This document shows positions 36,504 through 46,454 of a DNA stretch of 64,000 nt, piece after piece (the first letter of the stretch is position 1; each line of letters starts with the position of its first letter). The notes beneath the pieces were generated by a model. That model was not told the origin of the DNA, made no database searches, and saw only the letters and a list, made by a program, of their open reading frames with translations. Location of the stretch: the NCBI GenBank assembly GCA_024636835.1, contig JAGXGH010000079.1:1-64000 (forward strand), in the 5' to 3' direction. Origin of the DNA: Verrucomicrobiales bacterium. Lineage in GTDB: Bacteria > Verrucomicrobiota > Verrucomicrobiia > Verrucomicrobiales > SLCJ01. Made by a program: the position numbers and the translations under genes.

Positions 36504-37358
36504 CTAGCGGAACATTAACACCGGCACTTGGCAGGTGCGCACCATCTCGGAAGTCGTGCTTCCAACAATCATTCGCCGAATCTTTGAATGCCCGTAAGCA
36601 CCCATCACCAGCAGTCCGATTTCTTGTTTAATCACGTAGTCGGCGATCACTTCGTCAGCATCGCCGTCGAGGATTTCGCCTTTTACTTTGAAGCCAGCTA
36701 CGGCGAGAACCTCGCGAGCTGAGGCAAATTTCTGATCCGCTGACGAGTCACCGCGCCCGACCATCAATACGTGACATTCCAATCCCATGAGCAACGAACT
36801 ATTCGCCACGTAGTCGACCGCTTTACGTGCACTGGCTCCACCATCGAATGCGATCAAAAACTTTTCTACTGGCTTGAACGCACGTGATGCGACCAACACC
36901 GGGATTTTACTGATGCGAATGACCCGCTCGAGGTTATTGCCGAGGTGCCCTTTGTCAAAATCCGCAGACTCACCACGCTTGCCGATGATCACCAGGTCCG
37001 CGCCATCCTCAAATTCTTCAACTGTCGAAACCAAGGATCCGTGACGTTGGATCACATTCACCTCGTTGACGCCATCCTCGGCCAGCCGCTTCTTTGCATC
37101 ACTCAGGATAACTTTGGCCTTCTCAATCTGCACCTTGCCGCGCGCTGCTTCGACTTCGGCGATGCGTGCCATCAACTCCGCACTGGCATCCATCCCCAAG
37201 TTGCCGCTCAGATCGCTCACCGATGCGGTTTCTCGATGATGATCCAAAACGTGCAACACATCGACAGAGGCGCCTAAGCGCTCCGCCGCCCATGCGGTGT
37301 GGTCATAGATGCTCACTGCGTAAACCGATCCGTCCGTGCATGCCAAAATTTTGCTCAT
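36504..37358 (-). CDS. Tandem universal stress protein
   Basis: 284 aa with two UspA domains. The first starts KILACTDGSVYAVSIYDHTA and has IGKRGESADFDKGHLGNNLE; the second ends VMGAYGHSKIRRMIVGSTTSEM, the G-2X-G-9X-G-S/T ATP-binding signature. Cytoplasmic stress-resistance protein. It sits beside the SulP transporter gene, a pairing often seen for Usp and anion transporters, on the same strand. Confidence 0.93.
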   Translation of the reverse strand: MSKILACTDGSVYAVSIYDHTAWAAERLGASVDVLHVLDHHRETASVSDLSGNLGMDASAELMARIAEVEAARGKVQIEKAKVILSDAKKRLAEDGVNEVNVIQRHGSLVSTVEEFEDGADLVIIGKRGESADFDKGHLGNNLERVIRISKIPVLVASRAFKPVEKFLIAFDGGASARKAVDYVANSSLLMGLECHVLMVGRGDSSADQKFASAREVLAVAGFKVKGEILDGDADEVIADYVIKQEIGLLVMGAYGHSKIRRMIVGSTTSEMVRTCQVPVLMFR

Positions 37359-37448
37359 AACTATCTATCACTATGCCGAATCGAAAGGACAAGGAAAGCC
37401 CGAACGCTGGTGATTTTATATTCCATCTTCTAGGCGAGGGCTCAAATC

Positions 37449-37549
37449 ATACCGGGTTTGAATAAAAATATGACTGTTCGTCGCGCACAAGTAGTTCTCT
37501 TTCAACTAACTCCACGCACACACACGTCAGATCAATACCGAGACTTGGT
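37449..37549. repeat. Dispersed intergenic repeat, copy C
   Basis: Family blocks taccgggtttgaataaaa, tatgact, gtcgcgcacaagtag and gtcagatcaatac, ending cgagacttggt. Its right end touches the stop codon of the SulP gene (37549-37551). Confidence 0.75.
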
Positions 37550-39039
37550 CAGTGGTCGGAAAGCAGGTCTTCCGCTCCTTCTTTGTTGTGAACACCTAAG
37601 CGGTCGACCAGCGTCGAGTTTGCTTCGTTAAGCCCAATCAGCTCAACTTCGGTGCCTTCCCGACGGAATTTCAGCACCACTTTGTCGAGTGCACCAACGC
37701 CTGAGATATCCCAAAAATGCGCCCTGCTCATGTCGATGCGCACTTTCGTGAGCACCTCACGGAAGTCGAACGAATCAATAAACGCCGCAGACGAGGCGAA
37801 GAAAATCTGCCCGCTCACCAAATACGTGCGCATCTCGCCGTCCCGCTCCATCCGCGATGTAACGGAGAACAGCTTGGCAACTTTGCTCGCAAAGAAGATA
37901 CCGCTAAGCAACACACCAGCTCCTACTCCGTATGCCAAATTATGTGTGTATAAGGTTGTCGCCACCGTCGCCAGCATCACCGCCGTCGATGTGCGTGGGT
38001 AGGTTTTCATGTTTTTGAGCGACGCCCAACTGAACGTTCCGATCGAGACCATGATCATCACCGCGACCAGTGCTGCCATAGGAATCATCGCCACAAAATC
38101 GCCAAGAACAACCACCAGGATCAAAAGGAAAATACCTGCCCATAGCGTGGACAGCCGCGTCCGTGCGCCCGACTTTACATTGATCACCGACTGACCAATC
38201 ATCGCGCAACCCGCCATTCCGCCGAAGAATCCAGTAATGATATTGGCAACTCCCTGCCCACCACACTCTTGGTTTTTGTTACTGTCTGTGTCGGTAAGTT
38301 CATCGACAATCGACGCGGTCATCAACGACTCCGCCAAACCAACCACCGCTAGAGAAATCGAATACGGAAGAATGATCCAAAGCGTCTCCCAATTCCACGG
38401 GATGTCCGGCATCAAGAATGACGGCCAACTGCTCGGCAACTCACCTTTATCCCCCACCGTCTGGAGAGGCATCTTGAGAAAATACGCAATCCCCGTCAGC
38501 ACAAGTATGGCAATCAGCGGCGACGGTACCGCCTTGGTAAATCTCGGAAGGATGTAAATAATCGCTAATCCTCCCGCCACCATCGGCAGCATGTATTGCA
38601 TTGGGTTCAAACCAAACTCCGGCAACTGCGCCATGAAAATCACGATCGCCAAAGCATTCACAAACCCGGTGATCACCGACTTCGAAACAAAGCGCATGTG
38701 GTCGCCAAGTTTGAACGCCCCGGCAAACATCTGAATCACCCCCGTCAGCACTGTCGCTGCCAGCAAGTATTCCACCCCGTGGTCCTTGACCAATTTTACG
38801 ATGACCAAGACCATTGCACCAGTGGCTGCCGAGATCATCGCCGGACGACCACCGATAAATGCCGTAACCACAGCGATCACAAAGGAAGCGTACAGTCCGA
38901 CCTTCGGATCCACCCCGGCGATGATCGAAAACGCGATTGCTTCAGGGATTAGTGCGAGAGCCACCACCGTACCAGCCAACAAATCTTTGACAGGGTTGGA
39001 GATCCACTCATCGCGGCGAAAGAAGGAAGAAAAAGTCAT
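37549..39039 (-). CDS. SulP-family anion transporter with STAS domain
   Basis: 496 aa from the ATG at 39039; an upstream start at 39093 would add 18 residues. About 12 membrane segments starting [20 protein letters not shown], the SulP signature region, with [22 protein letters not shown]-terminal STAS domain ([20 protein letters not shown]) follows near residue 440. Members carry sulfate, or bicarbonate with sodium (BicA); the sequence alone does not decide. A structured leader precedes it. Confidence 0.93.
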   Translation of the reverse strand: MTFSSFFRRDEWISNPVKDLLAGTVVALALIPEAIAFSIIAGVDPKVGLYASFVIAVVTAFIGGRPAMISAATGAMVLVIVKLVKDHGVEYLLAATVLTGVIQMFAGAFKLGDHMRFVSKSVITGFVNALAIVIFMAQLPEFGLNPMQYMLPMVAGGLAIIYILPRFTKAVPSPLIAILVLTGIAYFLKMPLQTVGDKGELPSSWPSFLMPDIPWNWETLWIILPYSISLAVVGLAESLMTASIVDELTDTDSNKNQECGGQGVANIITGFFGGMAGCAMIGQSVINVKSGARTRLSTLWAGIFLLILVVVLGDFVAMIPMAALVAVMIMVSIGTFSWASLKNMKTYPRTSTAVMLATVATTLYTHNLAYGVGAGVLLSGIFFASKVAKLFSVTSRMERDGEMRTYLVSGQIFFASSAAFIDSFDFREVLTKVRIDMSRAHFWDISGVGALDKVVLKFRREGTEVELIGLNEANSTLVDRLGVHNKEGAEDLLSDH

Positions 39040-39074
39040 AACTGAATAGAAAAGGAAAGGGCTATCCCTTCCCC

Positions 39075-39145
39075 AATATGACCACGGAATCAACCGTGGG
39101 ATTCTCAGTCACTCTGTAGCGGCCCATTACAGGCTTCCCTGTACC
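39075..39145 (-). promoter_or_regulatory. Structured leader of the SulP gene
   Basis: In the 136-bp divergent gap three short stems are seen: CCACGG/CCGTGG (39082-39099), CTGTA/TACAG (39114-39132), and ACAGG/CCTGT around a four-base loop (39129-39142). The last two share bases and exclude each other, as in a switch. No known riboswitch could be assigned. Confidence 0.35.
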
Positions 39146-39175
39146 AAATCTCCACCCTCAATCGTAATCTTCTTC

Positions 39176-39706
39176 ATGTTCCGCATTCTTACGTCTCTCA
39201 TCGCACTAACCACGCTCATCTCTTGCCAGACTACGGCACCACCAAACGCCAAACCTGTCACGGGGTTTGAGGTGGATCGCTACCTCGGCAAATGGTATGA
39301 AATCGCCCGGCTGGACCATCGCTTCGAGCGCGGACTCACCCATATCACCGCCGAATATTCGAAAAACGACGATGGCACCATCGCCGTGAAAAACCGCGGG
39401 TATAAAGTCGCCGAGTCCAAATGGAGCGAGGCGACAGGAAAAGCAAAGTTTGCCGGTGACAAGAACGTCGGTCAGCTCAAGGTCTCTTTCTTCGGACCGT
39501 TTTATGGATCCTACAACATCATCGAACTCGCGCCGGATTACTCCTACGCGCTCGTTGTCGGACCAAACACCAACTATCTCTGGATTCTCGCCCGTGAGCC
39601 AAAGCTTGATCCAACCGTGCAGCAAAAACTCATCGACAAAGCGAAGTCACTCGGGTTCGATACAGAGAGCCTGATCTACGTGGATCATACCTCACCCACT
39701 CCCTAA
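39176..39706 (+). CDS. Outer-membrane lipocalin (Blc family)
   Basis: 176 aa. Lipoprotein signal FRILTSLIALTTLISC with lipobox, followed by the lipocalin signature DRYLGKWYEIARLDHRFERG and later NYLWILAREPKL. Binds a small hydrophobic ligand at the outer membrane and is usually stress-induced. It is transcribed away from the SulP gene. Confidence 0.92.
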   Translation: MFRILTSLIALTTLISCQTTAPPNAKPVTGFEVDRYLGKWYEIARLDHRFERGLTHITAEYSKNDDGTIAVKNRGYKVAESKWSEATGKAKFAGDKNVGQLKVSFFGPFYGSYNIIELAPDYSYALVVGPNTNYLWILAREPKLDPTVQQKLIDKAKSLGFDTESLIYVDHTSPTP

Positions 39707-39732
39707 CTCTTACCTCACCGACCTATTCTATC

Positions 39733-39975
39733 ATGTCCGAACAACCACACATCGCCGCCAAGAACCCCGTTAAAGTCGAACTCGAAGCCGGCAAGAAATA
39801 CTTCTTCTGCACCTGCGGGCAATCAGACAACCAACCGTTCTGTAACGGTGCCCACAAAGGATCAGGCTTCGCACCAAAAGCCTTCGTCGCCGAAAAGGAC
39901 GGCCCAGCCTTCCTCTGCCAGTGCAAACAAACCAACAACGCCCCCTTCTGCGACGGCTCACACAAACAGCTGTAA
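39733..39975 (+). CDS. CDGSH iron-sulfur protein
   Basis: 80 aa with two CDGSH motifs: CTCGQSDNQPFCNGAHKG and CQCKQTNNAPFCDGSHKQL. Each can ligate a 2Fe-2S cluster by three Cys and one His. Bacterial double-motif forms are small cytosolic Fe-S proteins of uncertain role. It starts 26 bp after the lipocalin gene and is probably co-transcribed. Confidence 0.93.
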   Translation: MSEQPHIAAKNPVKVELEAGKKYFFCTCGQSDNQPFCNGAHKGSGFAPKAFVAEKDGPAFLCQCKQTNNAPFCDGSHKQL

Positions 39976-40005
39976 GCCCCGCGCGCATCGGCCAGCGCAA
40001 GCAAC

Positions 40006-40029
40006 TGTAGGTTAGACGTGTCGGCTAAC
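40006..40029. repeat. 24-bp palindromic repeat, copy 2
   Basis: Exact match to 3456-3479, again just downstream of other sequence and not followed by T. It lies between the CDGSH and GNAT genes. Confidence 0.7.
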
Positions 40030-40058
40030 TCCTACCCTCGACGCAGCCGCACTTCACC

Positions 40059-40334
40059 ATGCACCCCATCATCGACAACTCAGACCAATCGCGATTCGAA
40101 CTCCAAGTGAACGGACTCCTCGCGTTCGCCGACTACAAAATTCGCGATGGTGTCCTATTGCTACCCCACGTTGAAGCAGCCCCCGAACTTCGCGGCACAG
40201 GCGCGGCGGGCAAACTCATGGAGGGAGTGCTTGACATCGCCCGCGAACGAAAACTAAAAGTCCATCCAATCTGCAGTTACGCCGTCGCCTACATTCAGCG
40301 AAACACACAGCATCAGGATCTGCTGGCAGATTAA
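40059..40334 (+). CDS. Small GNAT N-acetyltransferase (YjdJ type)
   Basis: 91 aa, about half a normal GNAT, matching the short YjdJ-like family. The acetyl-CoA loop is ELRGTGAAGKLMEG, followed by the helix ARERKLKVHPICSYAVAYI that ends this family. Substrate unknown. Same strand as the lipocalin and CDGSH genes. Confidence 0.88.
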   Translation: MHPIIDNSDQSRFELQVNGLLAFADYKIRDGVLLLPHVEAAPELRGTGAAGKLMEGVLDIARERKLKVHPICSYAVAYIQRNTQHQDLLAD

Positions 40335-40411
40335 CCCTCTAAAAATCCGTGTGTTCCGTGTAATTTGACTTCGTCTGTCTCCGCTCTGCTCCGGCTGTGG
40401 TTCAAACTGCG

Positions 40412-40510
40412 GAATCCAAGATAAGAACCTAGACCTTTGGCCGCGCAGAGTTGCGCTCGCTAAACCAACACCCGCCCGATCGCGTAAGATCAACACCAAG
40501 ATTTGGTATT
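40412..40510. repeat. Dispersed intergenic repeat, copy D1
   Basis: Divergent left half, then gccgcgcagag, acccgcccgatcgcgtaagatcaa and caccaagatttggtatt. Tandem with copy D2. Confidence 0.7.
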
Positions 40511-40610
40511 ATCCCGCCTTCTAATAATAGATGATTTTCCTCCGCGCACAAGAAGCTCACAATCCATCATTTCCACGCCCGATCGTGTAAGATCAACACC
40601 AAGATTTGGT
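40511..40610. repeat. Dispersed intergenic repeat, copy D2
   Basis: Blocks tccgcgcacaagaagctcacaatc, cgcccgatcgtgtaagatcaa and caccaagatttggt. It overlaps the SNF2 gene: positions 40610 down to 40593 encode that protein's last five residues and stop. Confidence 0.75.
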
Positions 40611-43600
40611 GACCGCCAGCATCTCGCTCATCAGCTCCTCATCAATAGCGCCACGGCTACCTGCTAATATGCCGTCGGCCAGTTCGCCTTTCTTGGCCTG
40701 CATTTGCTGAATCCGCTGCTCGACCGTGCCTTCGCAGATCAATTTGTGAACCATCACCGCCTTGTTTTGCCCAATGCGATACGCGCGATCCGTCGCTTGA
40801 TTCTCCGCCGCCGGGTTCCACCAAGGATCGTAATGAATCACCGTATCCGCGCCGGTCAGCGTCAAGCCGGTGCCGCCCGCCTTGAGCGAAATCAGAAACA
40901 CCATTCCCTCGCCGCCTTGGAATTGCTCCACTAACAACTGCCTGTCTTTGGTCTCTCCAGTGAGAATCAGATAAGGAATCTCTTCAGCCTTCAAATGCGC
41001 CTCCATTTGCGCCAGCATCGAAGTAAACTGCGAGAACACCAGTGTTCGATGCCCTTCCTCAAGCAAGGTCGCCAACATATCCTTGAAATATTCAAACTTC
41101 GCCGACTCCTGCGCATTCTCCGCATCCAGCAAAAGCGGGTGACAACATATCTGACGGAGCTTCAGCAAGGCATCAAGAAACACGATCTGCGCCTCGCCAC
41201 CTCCGCGTGAAGCAATCACCTGACGAACGCGTTTGTCCATCGTTGCTCTCACCGTTTCGTAAAGTTCCTTCTGTCCCTCGCTAAGCTCGATCGGATGAAC
41301 GACCACGGTTTTCGGTGGAAGCTCTTTCGCCACCTGCTTCTTGTTGCGGCGGAGAATTAACGCTCCCACCTTACTATTCAGCTCAGCCTGACGAGCTTCG
41401 TCCTGCTCCCTCTCGATCGGATTTCTAAAGTAGGAATTAAACACGTTCTGCGCTCCAAGCAGACCTGGATTGAGAAAATCCATCAGCGCCCAAAGCTCGC
41501 CCAAGTGGTTCTCCACCGGCGTGCCTGAAAGGCACAAGCGATGGCGACTATCCAAAGCGCGTGCTGCCTCACTGACCTGGGCCGCACGGTTCTTGATGTG
41601 CTGCGCTTCGTCCAACACAAGCGTGTGAAATGTCTCGTTGACGAGAACTTCAGTATCGCGAGTGAGCAGGGCAAAGGAAGTGAGCACGAGATCGAACTTC
41701 GAGATCTCTGCAAACAAACTAAAGCGATCACTACCCTGCAAAATCAACACACTAAGGCCCGGTGTGAACTTCGCAGCCTCCCGTTGCCAGTTCACGACTA
41801 CAGAAGTAGGAGCAACGATCAAATTCGGCATCCCTTCGGATCGACCACTCTCCTTTTCCTTTAACAGATGGGTCAAAGTTTGGAGTGTCTTCCCAAGCCC
41901 CATATCGTCTGCAAGTATCCCATTGAGCCCCTGTCCGGCTAAATACTGCATCCATCGATATCCCTCGAGCTGGTAATCGCGCAACTTTGCCACTAGCCCG
42001 TCAGGGCACGGTATCTCGGGCACTTTCAGATTCGTCAAATCCGACACCCGCCGCGTGAACTCCTCAGCCTCAGCAGGGAGTTCAATCTCCATCGAATCGT
42101 CGATCACCGCAGCGAGTTCTGTCTTATGAACTTTCAAGGCCTGCCCAGGCTTCCAGCGAAACTCCATCAGACCCTCGAGCCTACGCACCAATCGCCGGAA
42201 TCGCCCCACCGGCAGGACAACCGCTTCTCCATCGGGCAGGAAAAACAAAAACTCCTGACCGTCCGGCAAGCCCTCGGTCAAGCCCATGAAATCGCCGTCC
42301 AGCAAAGCGGCCAGCAGCGGTTGTAGCTCAAATTTCTGACCATCGATTTCAAAACCTGCCGAGAGATGAAACCACCCCTTTCCTTCCTCGACAATTTCCG
42401 CCTTCCATGCCTCGGCGCGAAAGACAATTGGCTCATGCCCGACACCCGGTGCATAGCGCACCGACCATCCTCTGTCCTCCAAGAGCTTTCCCAATTCAAA
42501 ACGAAATCTCTGCCAATAGCGATGCGCAAAGGCGTCCGCATCACGGACACCCTCGCCGACGGTCGGCTTCCATATCGGGTCCGCTCTATCCACTCCAAGC
42601 TCAAGCCCCAAAGCCTGTAATTCTCGAAGCCCTCGAGTCTCTAAGTTTGCATCGCGCTCGATCACCCGAGGCGCACCGTTTTCATCTTCCACCCTTCGAC
42701 TCCGACGGTTCTCTGCGGCCGTCAACGGAAACGCATCATTCCCATAGAGCACTTCCGCGCGAGCGAATACCGCAGGTTGATACCCCGACCCAAGCTCCAC
42801 GCGAATGCGCAGCCGAGCACTCTCACTAACGCTGGCTTGCGCATCCGCGAGACCCGGCACAGCAACGCCACGTGCCTTTGCCGAAGTTTGCAATTTCTCC
42901 CATTGCTCCGGATTCAAACGCGGACCGCGTATCCAGGCCTTCACTCGATCGCGGTGGTCATCAATCACCACCCGTCCCAGCTCTCGGCGCGCCTCATCGA
43001 CAAACCAAACCCCACCTGCAACAAACCCGTAATCGCTTGACGGCTCGGTCACCACGACCGGCACATGTTCACCTTCGTCCAACTTCCATCCAAGACTCCC
43101 ATTGCGAGCTTCAGCGACTCGCATCGGGTCATGCGAATCTTCACCCGAGAGCAAGCGACTGGTGAGCGACAGCCTTTTCAAAATCAACTCCCACCCCATA
43201 CCTTCTATCGGCCAGATGTGATCTCCACGGGATTCACGCACCGCCAGTTCTTCCAAGATCAGAGCATCCTCATCCCGTGCCAGATCACCCGCTTCTCCCT
43301 GCTTCAAAGTAGAAAGCGTCCGCCCCAAGCCACCCGCCTTTAACTCCTGCCCGCGCAGCAACCGAAGTTCCACTCCTGTCGCTTGTGGAACGAGCACATA
43401 CACCAAACAGTCTGCGGATTCCTTCGGTACCGCCGGTTCGCGAACCACACTGTCCAACCATACGTCGACACCAGACTCCCCGCTCTCCTCCGCCCCATCG
43501 AACGCCGCGACGAGTCGGTCACTCTTTGCCAACCATACAAGGCATGCCGCCACATGTTCGCAATTTGTCGCGAACTCACAGGAACACGACCCCTCCAAAA

Positions 43601-43841
43601 ACCAGCGATCGCCCTCCTTCCAAATTCCGACCACCGCCTCATCAAATGCCCCATCGCCATCCGCCACTCGCCCAACAATCTCCAAATCGCCGGACTCCAA
43701 CCTCGTCCCCGCAAGATCCCTCACCAAACGCTTCCTCGCCAACTTCTCACCAAGAGCCAAACGCGCCCCATCAAAGCCCGGCCGCCAGTCCCCTGACTGC
43801 AGGTAAGCTCTGATCTCGTCCATACCGCTGGTGTTACTCAT
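40593..43841 (-). CDS. SNF2-family helicase with SWIM zinc finger
   Basis: 1082 aa. An N-terminal SWIM finger (CSCEFATNCEHVAACLVW, about residues 85-105), a long middle region, then a Swi2/Snf2 motor: motif I LADDMGLGKTLQTL near 644, motif II VLDEAQHIKN near 744, motif V/VI ISLKAGGTGLTLTGAD and ATDRAYRIGQNK near the end. Acts on DNA-protein complexes; the bacterial role is not settled. The last residues TKSWC are read from a dispersed repeat, so the natural C-terminus was probably replaced by a few codons. Confidence 0.95.
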   Translation of the reverse strand: MSNTSGMDEIRAYLQSGDWRPGFDGARLALGEKLARKRLVRDLAGTRLESGDLEIVGRVADGDGAFDEAVVGIWKEGDRWFLEGSCSCEFATNCEHVAACLVWLAKSDRLVAAFDGAEESGESGVDVWLDSVVREPAVPKESADCLVYVLVPQATGVELRLLRGQELKAGGLGRTLSTLKQGEAGDLARDEDALILEELAVRESRGDHIWPIEGMGWELILKRLSLTSRLLSGEDSHDPMRVAEARNGSLGWKLDEGEHVPVVVTEPSSDYGFVAGGVWFVDEARRELGRVVIDDHRDRVKAWIRGPRLNPEQWEKLQTSAKARGVAVPGLADAQASVSESARLRIRVELGSGYQPAVFARAEVLYGNDAFPLTAAENRRSRRVEDENGAPRVIERDANLETRGLRELQALGLELGVDRADPIWKPTVGEGVRDADAFAHRYWQRFRFELGKLLEDRGWSVRYAPGVGHEPIVFRAEAWKAEIVEEGKGWFHLSAGFEIDGQKFELQPLLAALLDGDFMGLTEGLPDGQEFLFFLPDGEAVVLPVGRFRRLVRRLEGLMEFRWKPGQALKVHKTELAAVIDDSMEIELPAEAEEFTRRVSDLTNLKVPEIPCPDGLVAKLRDYQLEGYRWMQYLAGQGLNGILADDMGLGKTLQTLTHLLKEKESGRSEGMPNLIVAPTSVVVNWQREAAKFTPGLSVLILQGSDRFSLFAEISKFDLVLTSFALLTRDTEVLVNETFHTLVLDEAQHIKNRAAQVSEAARALDSRHRLCLSGTPVENHLGELWALMDFLNPGLLGAQNVFNSYFRNPIEREQDEARQAELNSKVGALILRRNKKQVAKELPPKTVVVHPIELSEGQKELYETVRATMDKRVRQVIASRGGGEAQIVFLDALLKLRQICCHPLLLDAENAQESAKFEYFKDMLATLLEEGHRTLVFSQFTSMLAQMEAHLKAEEIPYLILTGETKDRQLLVEQFQGGEGMVFLISLKAGGTGLTLTGADTVIHYDPWWNPAAENQATDRAYRIGQNKAVMVHKLICEGTVEQRIQQMQAKKGELADGILAGSRGAIDEELMSEMLAVTKSWC

Positions 43842-43910
43842 CTCTTCCGTAGATCAAGCATCGCTCTCCCATCTTGGTCAACTGAATCCGTCCGAAAGCG
43901 CACTCAATTC

Positions 43911-43983
43911 AGTGGCCGGGGCTTCTAGCCCCGTTGCCAGAGCAATTGTCTGTTTGGCTTCGGGGCAGGATGCCCCGGCCACT
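43911..43983. repeat. 73-bp palindromic element
   Basis: Outer arms agtggccggggc and gccccggccact are perfect inverses; inner gccccg and cggggc pair again. It lies between the divergent end of argG's terminator and the SNF2 start, and looks like a REP- or MITE-type element. Confidence 0.7.
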
Positions 43984-44076
43984 TTCGCACTCTGCATATG
44001 CCTCGAGCCGGCAATCAACGATACCCTTCATTCATCTGAGACACTTGGCTCTCTTACCCCCGATACAATACCCCAC

Positions 44077-44110
44077 AAAAAAGGCCCGTCGCGCGAGCAA
44101 CGGGCCTTTC
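44077..44110 (-). terminator. Intrinsic terminator of argG
   Basis: Stem AAAGGCCCGT / ACGGGCCTTT with a GC-rich loop; on the minus strand it ends in six T, 17 bp after the argG stop. Confidence 0.9.
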
Positions 44111-44126
44111 TGAAATCATTAACAAC

Positions 44127-45407
44127 TTACTTCTTCTTCAAACCCTGAAGCTTGAGACGAAGGGCGTTCAGCGCGATAAACCCTGACGCGTCATCTTGAT
44201 TGTAGGCTTGCGTTGGATCCTCTTCCATCGTTGCGATGTCTTCGCTGTAGAGTGAGTTCGGCGACTTGCGGCCGGCGTTCATGACATTGCCCTTGTAGAG
44301 CTTCACGCGGACTTCGCCGTCGACGTCCTGTTGCGTCGCCTCGACGAGTGCCTGGAGGGCATCACGCTCGGGAGCGAACCAGAATCCATTGTAAACGAGC
44401 TGCGCGTATTTGGGAATCAATCCGTCACGGAGCATCATCGCTTCACGGTCGACGACCAAGGCTTCCAAGTCACGGTGTGCATGGAACATGATCGTCCCCG
44501 CCGGCGTTTCGTAAATTCCACGGCTCTTCATTCCTACGAAGCGGTTTTCGACGATATCGACCCGACCAACACCGTGCTTGCCTGCGAGGAAGTTGAGAAC
44601 CTTCATCACACCGTAGGGAGTGAACAAGGTGTAGCCATCGCGCTCGCCGGTGGAGGAAATCCCCAACTGGCTCGCGTATTCCGCCAGCGATTCTGTCTTC
44701 AAACCGACTACATCGCCCTTCTCAAAAAGCAGCTGAATGTATTCCGCTTTATCGGGTGCGTCTTCCGGCGAGGTGGTGAGAACATACATCTCCTTGTCCT
44801 CAGGAGTGGTGCCGTCATACCATGGATCTTCCAACACACCACTCTCATACGAGATGTGTAGTAGATTGCGGTCCATCGAGTAGGACTTTTTAGCGGTCGC
44901 TTGAATCGGAATGTTATTTTCCTGTGCGTAAGCAATCATCTGCGCGCGACCCGGGAACTTGTCGCGGAAAACCTGCATGCGCCATGGGGCGATCATCTTG
45001 ATGTCCGGAGCAAGTGCCGCGACGGAAAGCTCGAAGCGCACCTGATCGTTGCCTTTGCCAGTCGCCCCGTGAGCAATGGCATCGGCGCCTTCACGACGGG
45101 CGACTTCGACCATTCCCTTGGCGATACATGGACGGGCGATCGATGTGCCGAGCAGATAGCGGCCTTCATAAATCGCTCCCGCGCGGAACATCGGATAGAT
45201 GTAGTCGGCGGCGAATTCTTCTTTCAAGTCGTCGATGTAGCACTTCGACGCACCGGTTTTGAGTGCCTTCTCTTCCAAACCATCGAGTTCGTCTTCCTGT
45301 CCGACATCGGCACAGTAAGCGATAATCTCTGCGTTGTAGTGATCTTTGAGCCAGGTGACGAGGACTGAGGTATCAAGTCCTCCGGAGTAAGCGACGACGA
45401 TTTTCAT
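44127..45407 (-). CDS. argG: Argininosuccinate synthase
   Basis: 426 aa. Joins citrulline and aspartate with ATP in arginine synthesis. N-terminal pyrophosphatase loop [14 protein letters not shown]; further conserved blocks [15 protein letters not shown] and [17 protein letters not shown]. Length is normal. No argH or other arg gene is adjacent; a good terminator follows. Confidence 0.97.
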   Translation of the reverse strand: MKIVVAYSGGLDTSVLVTWLKDHYNAEIIAYCADVGQEDELDGLEEKALKTGASKCYIDDLKEEFAADYIYPMFRAGAIYEGRYLLGTSIARPCIAKGMVEVARREGADAIAHGATGKGNDQVRFELSVAALAPDIKMIAPWRMQVFRDKFPGRAQMIAYAQENNIPIQATAKKSYSMDRNLLHISYESGVLEDPWYDGTTPEDKEMYVLTTSPEDAPDKAEYIQLLFEKGDVVGLKTESLAEYASQLGISSTGERDGYTLFTPYGVMKVLNFLAGKHGVGRVDIVENRFVGMKSRGIYETPAGTIMFHAHRDLEALVVDREAMMLRDGLIPKYAQLVYNGFWFAPERDALQALVEATQQDVDGEVRVKLYKGNVMNAGRKSPNSLYSEDIATMEEDPTQAYNQDDASGFIALNALRLKLQGLKKK

Positions 45408-45547
45408 AAAAATATCTGATAAGATGGGTTCTCCCCGCGATCAATTCGATACACACGGGGACACCTCACAATCATCCATCATCCAGCCTCCGCTGCAACC
45501 GAAGAGGGAAAAGAAAATCAGCCTCTCCAATTCGCTTGCTTCTTTAA

Positions 45548-46345
45548 ATGGTTTTCGCGTTCACTGAATATCTAATGCTTTTGATTACCGGTAATTCCTA
45601 CTCCGAAAAAAGACTGGGCTACGCTGCGGACTACTGTCCAATTTGTCGCGCATTGTCCCCGGTCCTTGTTACACGAATCGCCAATACGAGTCATCTCTAC
45701 TTCGTCCCCATTGGGACGGGAAAGACCTTGGCATTCACAGGGAAATGCCATCATTGCCAAACTATTTTCCCCGTGGAAGCGATGCGATATGATGAGATAA
45801 TGAAGCATCCGGCTGAGGTTAATGCATTAATTCACTGCACTTTACCTGACGCTCGCTCCATCTATTCCGATGAACTCAAGCTGGCTGACCGAATCGTCAA
45901 GCAACCCGCATCGCTCTCCCAATCGGAACGTGATCAACTACTAGAGGAACCCTTCCTTATCTATCGTGAACGTATAGAGAGCGTTTTTGGCGGAGGATCC
46001 AAGCTCGATAAAAGCTGCGGCATGATCGCAATCGGCACTACCTTACTCATCGTGTTGCTGACATACGCCTGCTTCTTCTTTGAGAAAGACTCAGTGATTC
46101 AACAGAGATGCATCATACTGATTCCGTTCGTTCTAACGCTCGGCTGCTTCACCTGTTTAATCCAATACGCTAGAATTCCCGGCAAATTCGTTAAACAACG
46201 AGCCATTCCCGCAATGGTTCGTTCGCTGAAACCATTAAACCCAAGCAAAGGAGAGCTCAACAGTATCCTTGGGAAGCTTCGTCGATCAGGCGACAAGATC
46301 GGTAAAAAAGTGAAAATTGATCACCTCTGGAATGCTCTGCAATAA
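45548..46345 (+). CDS. Hypothetical membrane protein with CxxC motifs
   Basis: 265 aa. Near the N-terminus YCPICRALSPVL and KCHHCQTIFPVEA give two CxxC pairs, spaced as in a small zinc-ribbon. Two membrane segments lie at about residues 160-180 (IAIGTTLLIVLLTYACFFF) and 190-205. The C-terminus is basic. Function not recognised; it could be a zinc-ribbon membrane sensor. Confidence 0.7.
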   Translation: MVFAFTEYLMLLITGNSYSEKRLGYAADYCPICRALSPVLVTRIANTSHLYFVPIGTGKTLAFTGKCHHCQTIFPVEAMRYDEIMKHPAEVNALIHCTLPDARSIYSDELKLADRIVKQPASLSQSERDQLLEEPFLIYRERIESVFGGGSKLDKSCGMIAIGTTLLIVLLTYACFFFEKDSVIQQRCIILIPFVLTLGCFTCLIQYARIPGKFVKQRAIPAMVRSLKPLNPSKGELNSILGKLRRSGDKIGKKVKIDHLWNALQ

Positions 46346-46454
46346 AGATTGCCGGAGTCCGTCAGGAGCGTGGCCGTCCCACCAACTTCCCCACCCTTCA
46401 ATGCAAAGTATTGCTTAACTATTCTTCTGCCCCATCAGCGCCTCCTCTGGCGTG

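Noticed and set aside
39075..39145. Cobalamin riboswitch before SulP
   Set aside because: A gggaagcc stretch is present, but the B12 box and the long conserved core are missing.
42407..43813. Plus-strand frames opposite the SNF2 gene
   Set aside because: Pro/Arg/His-rich shadow translations of a well supported minus-strand gene.
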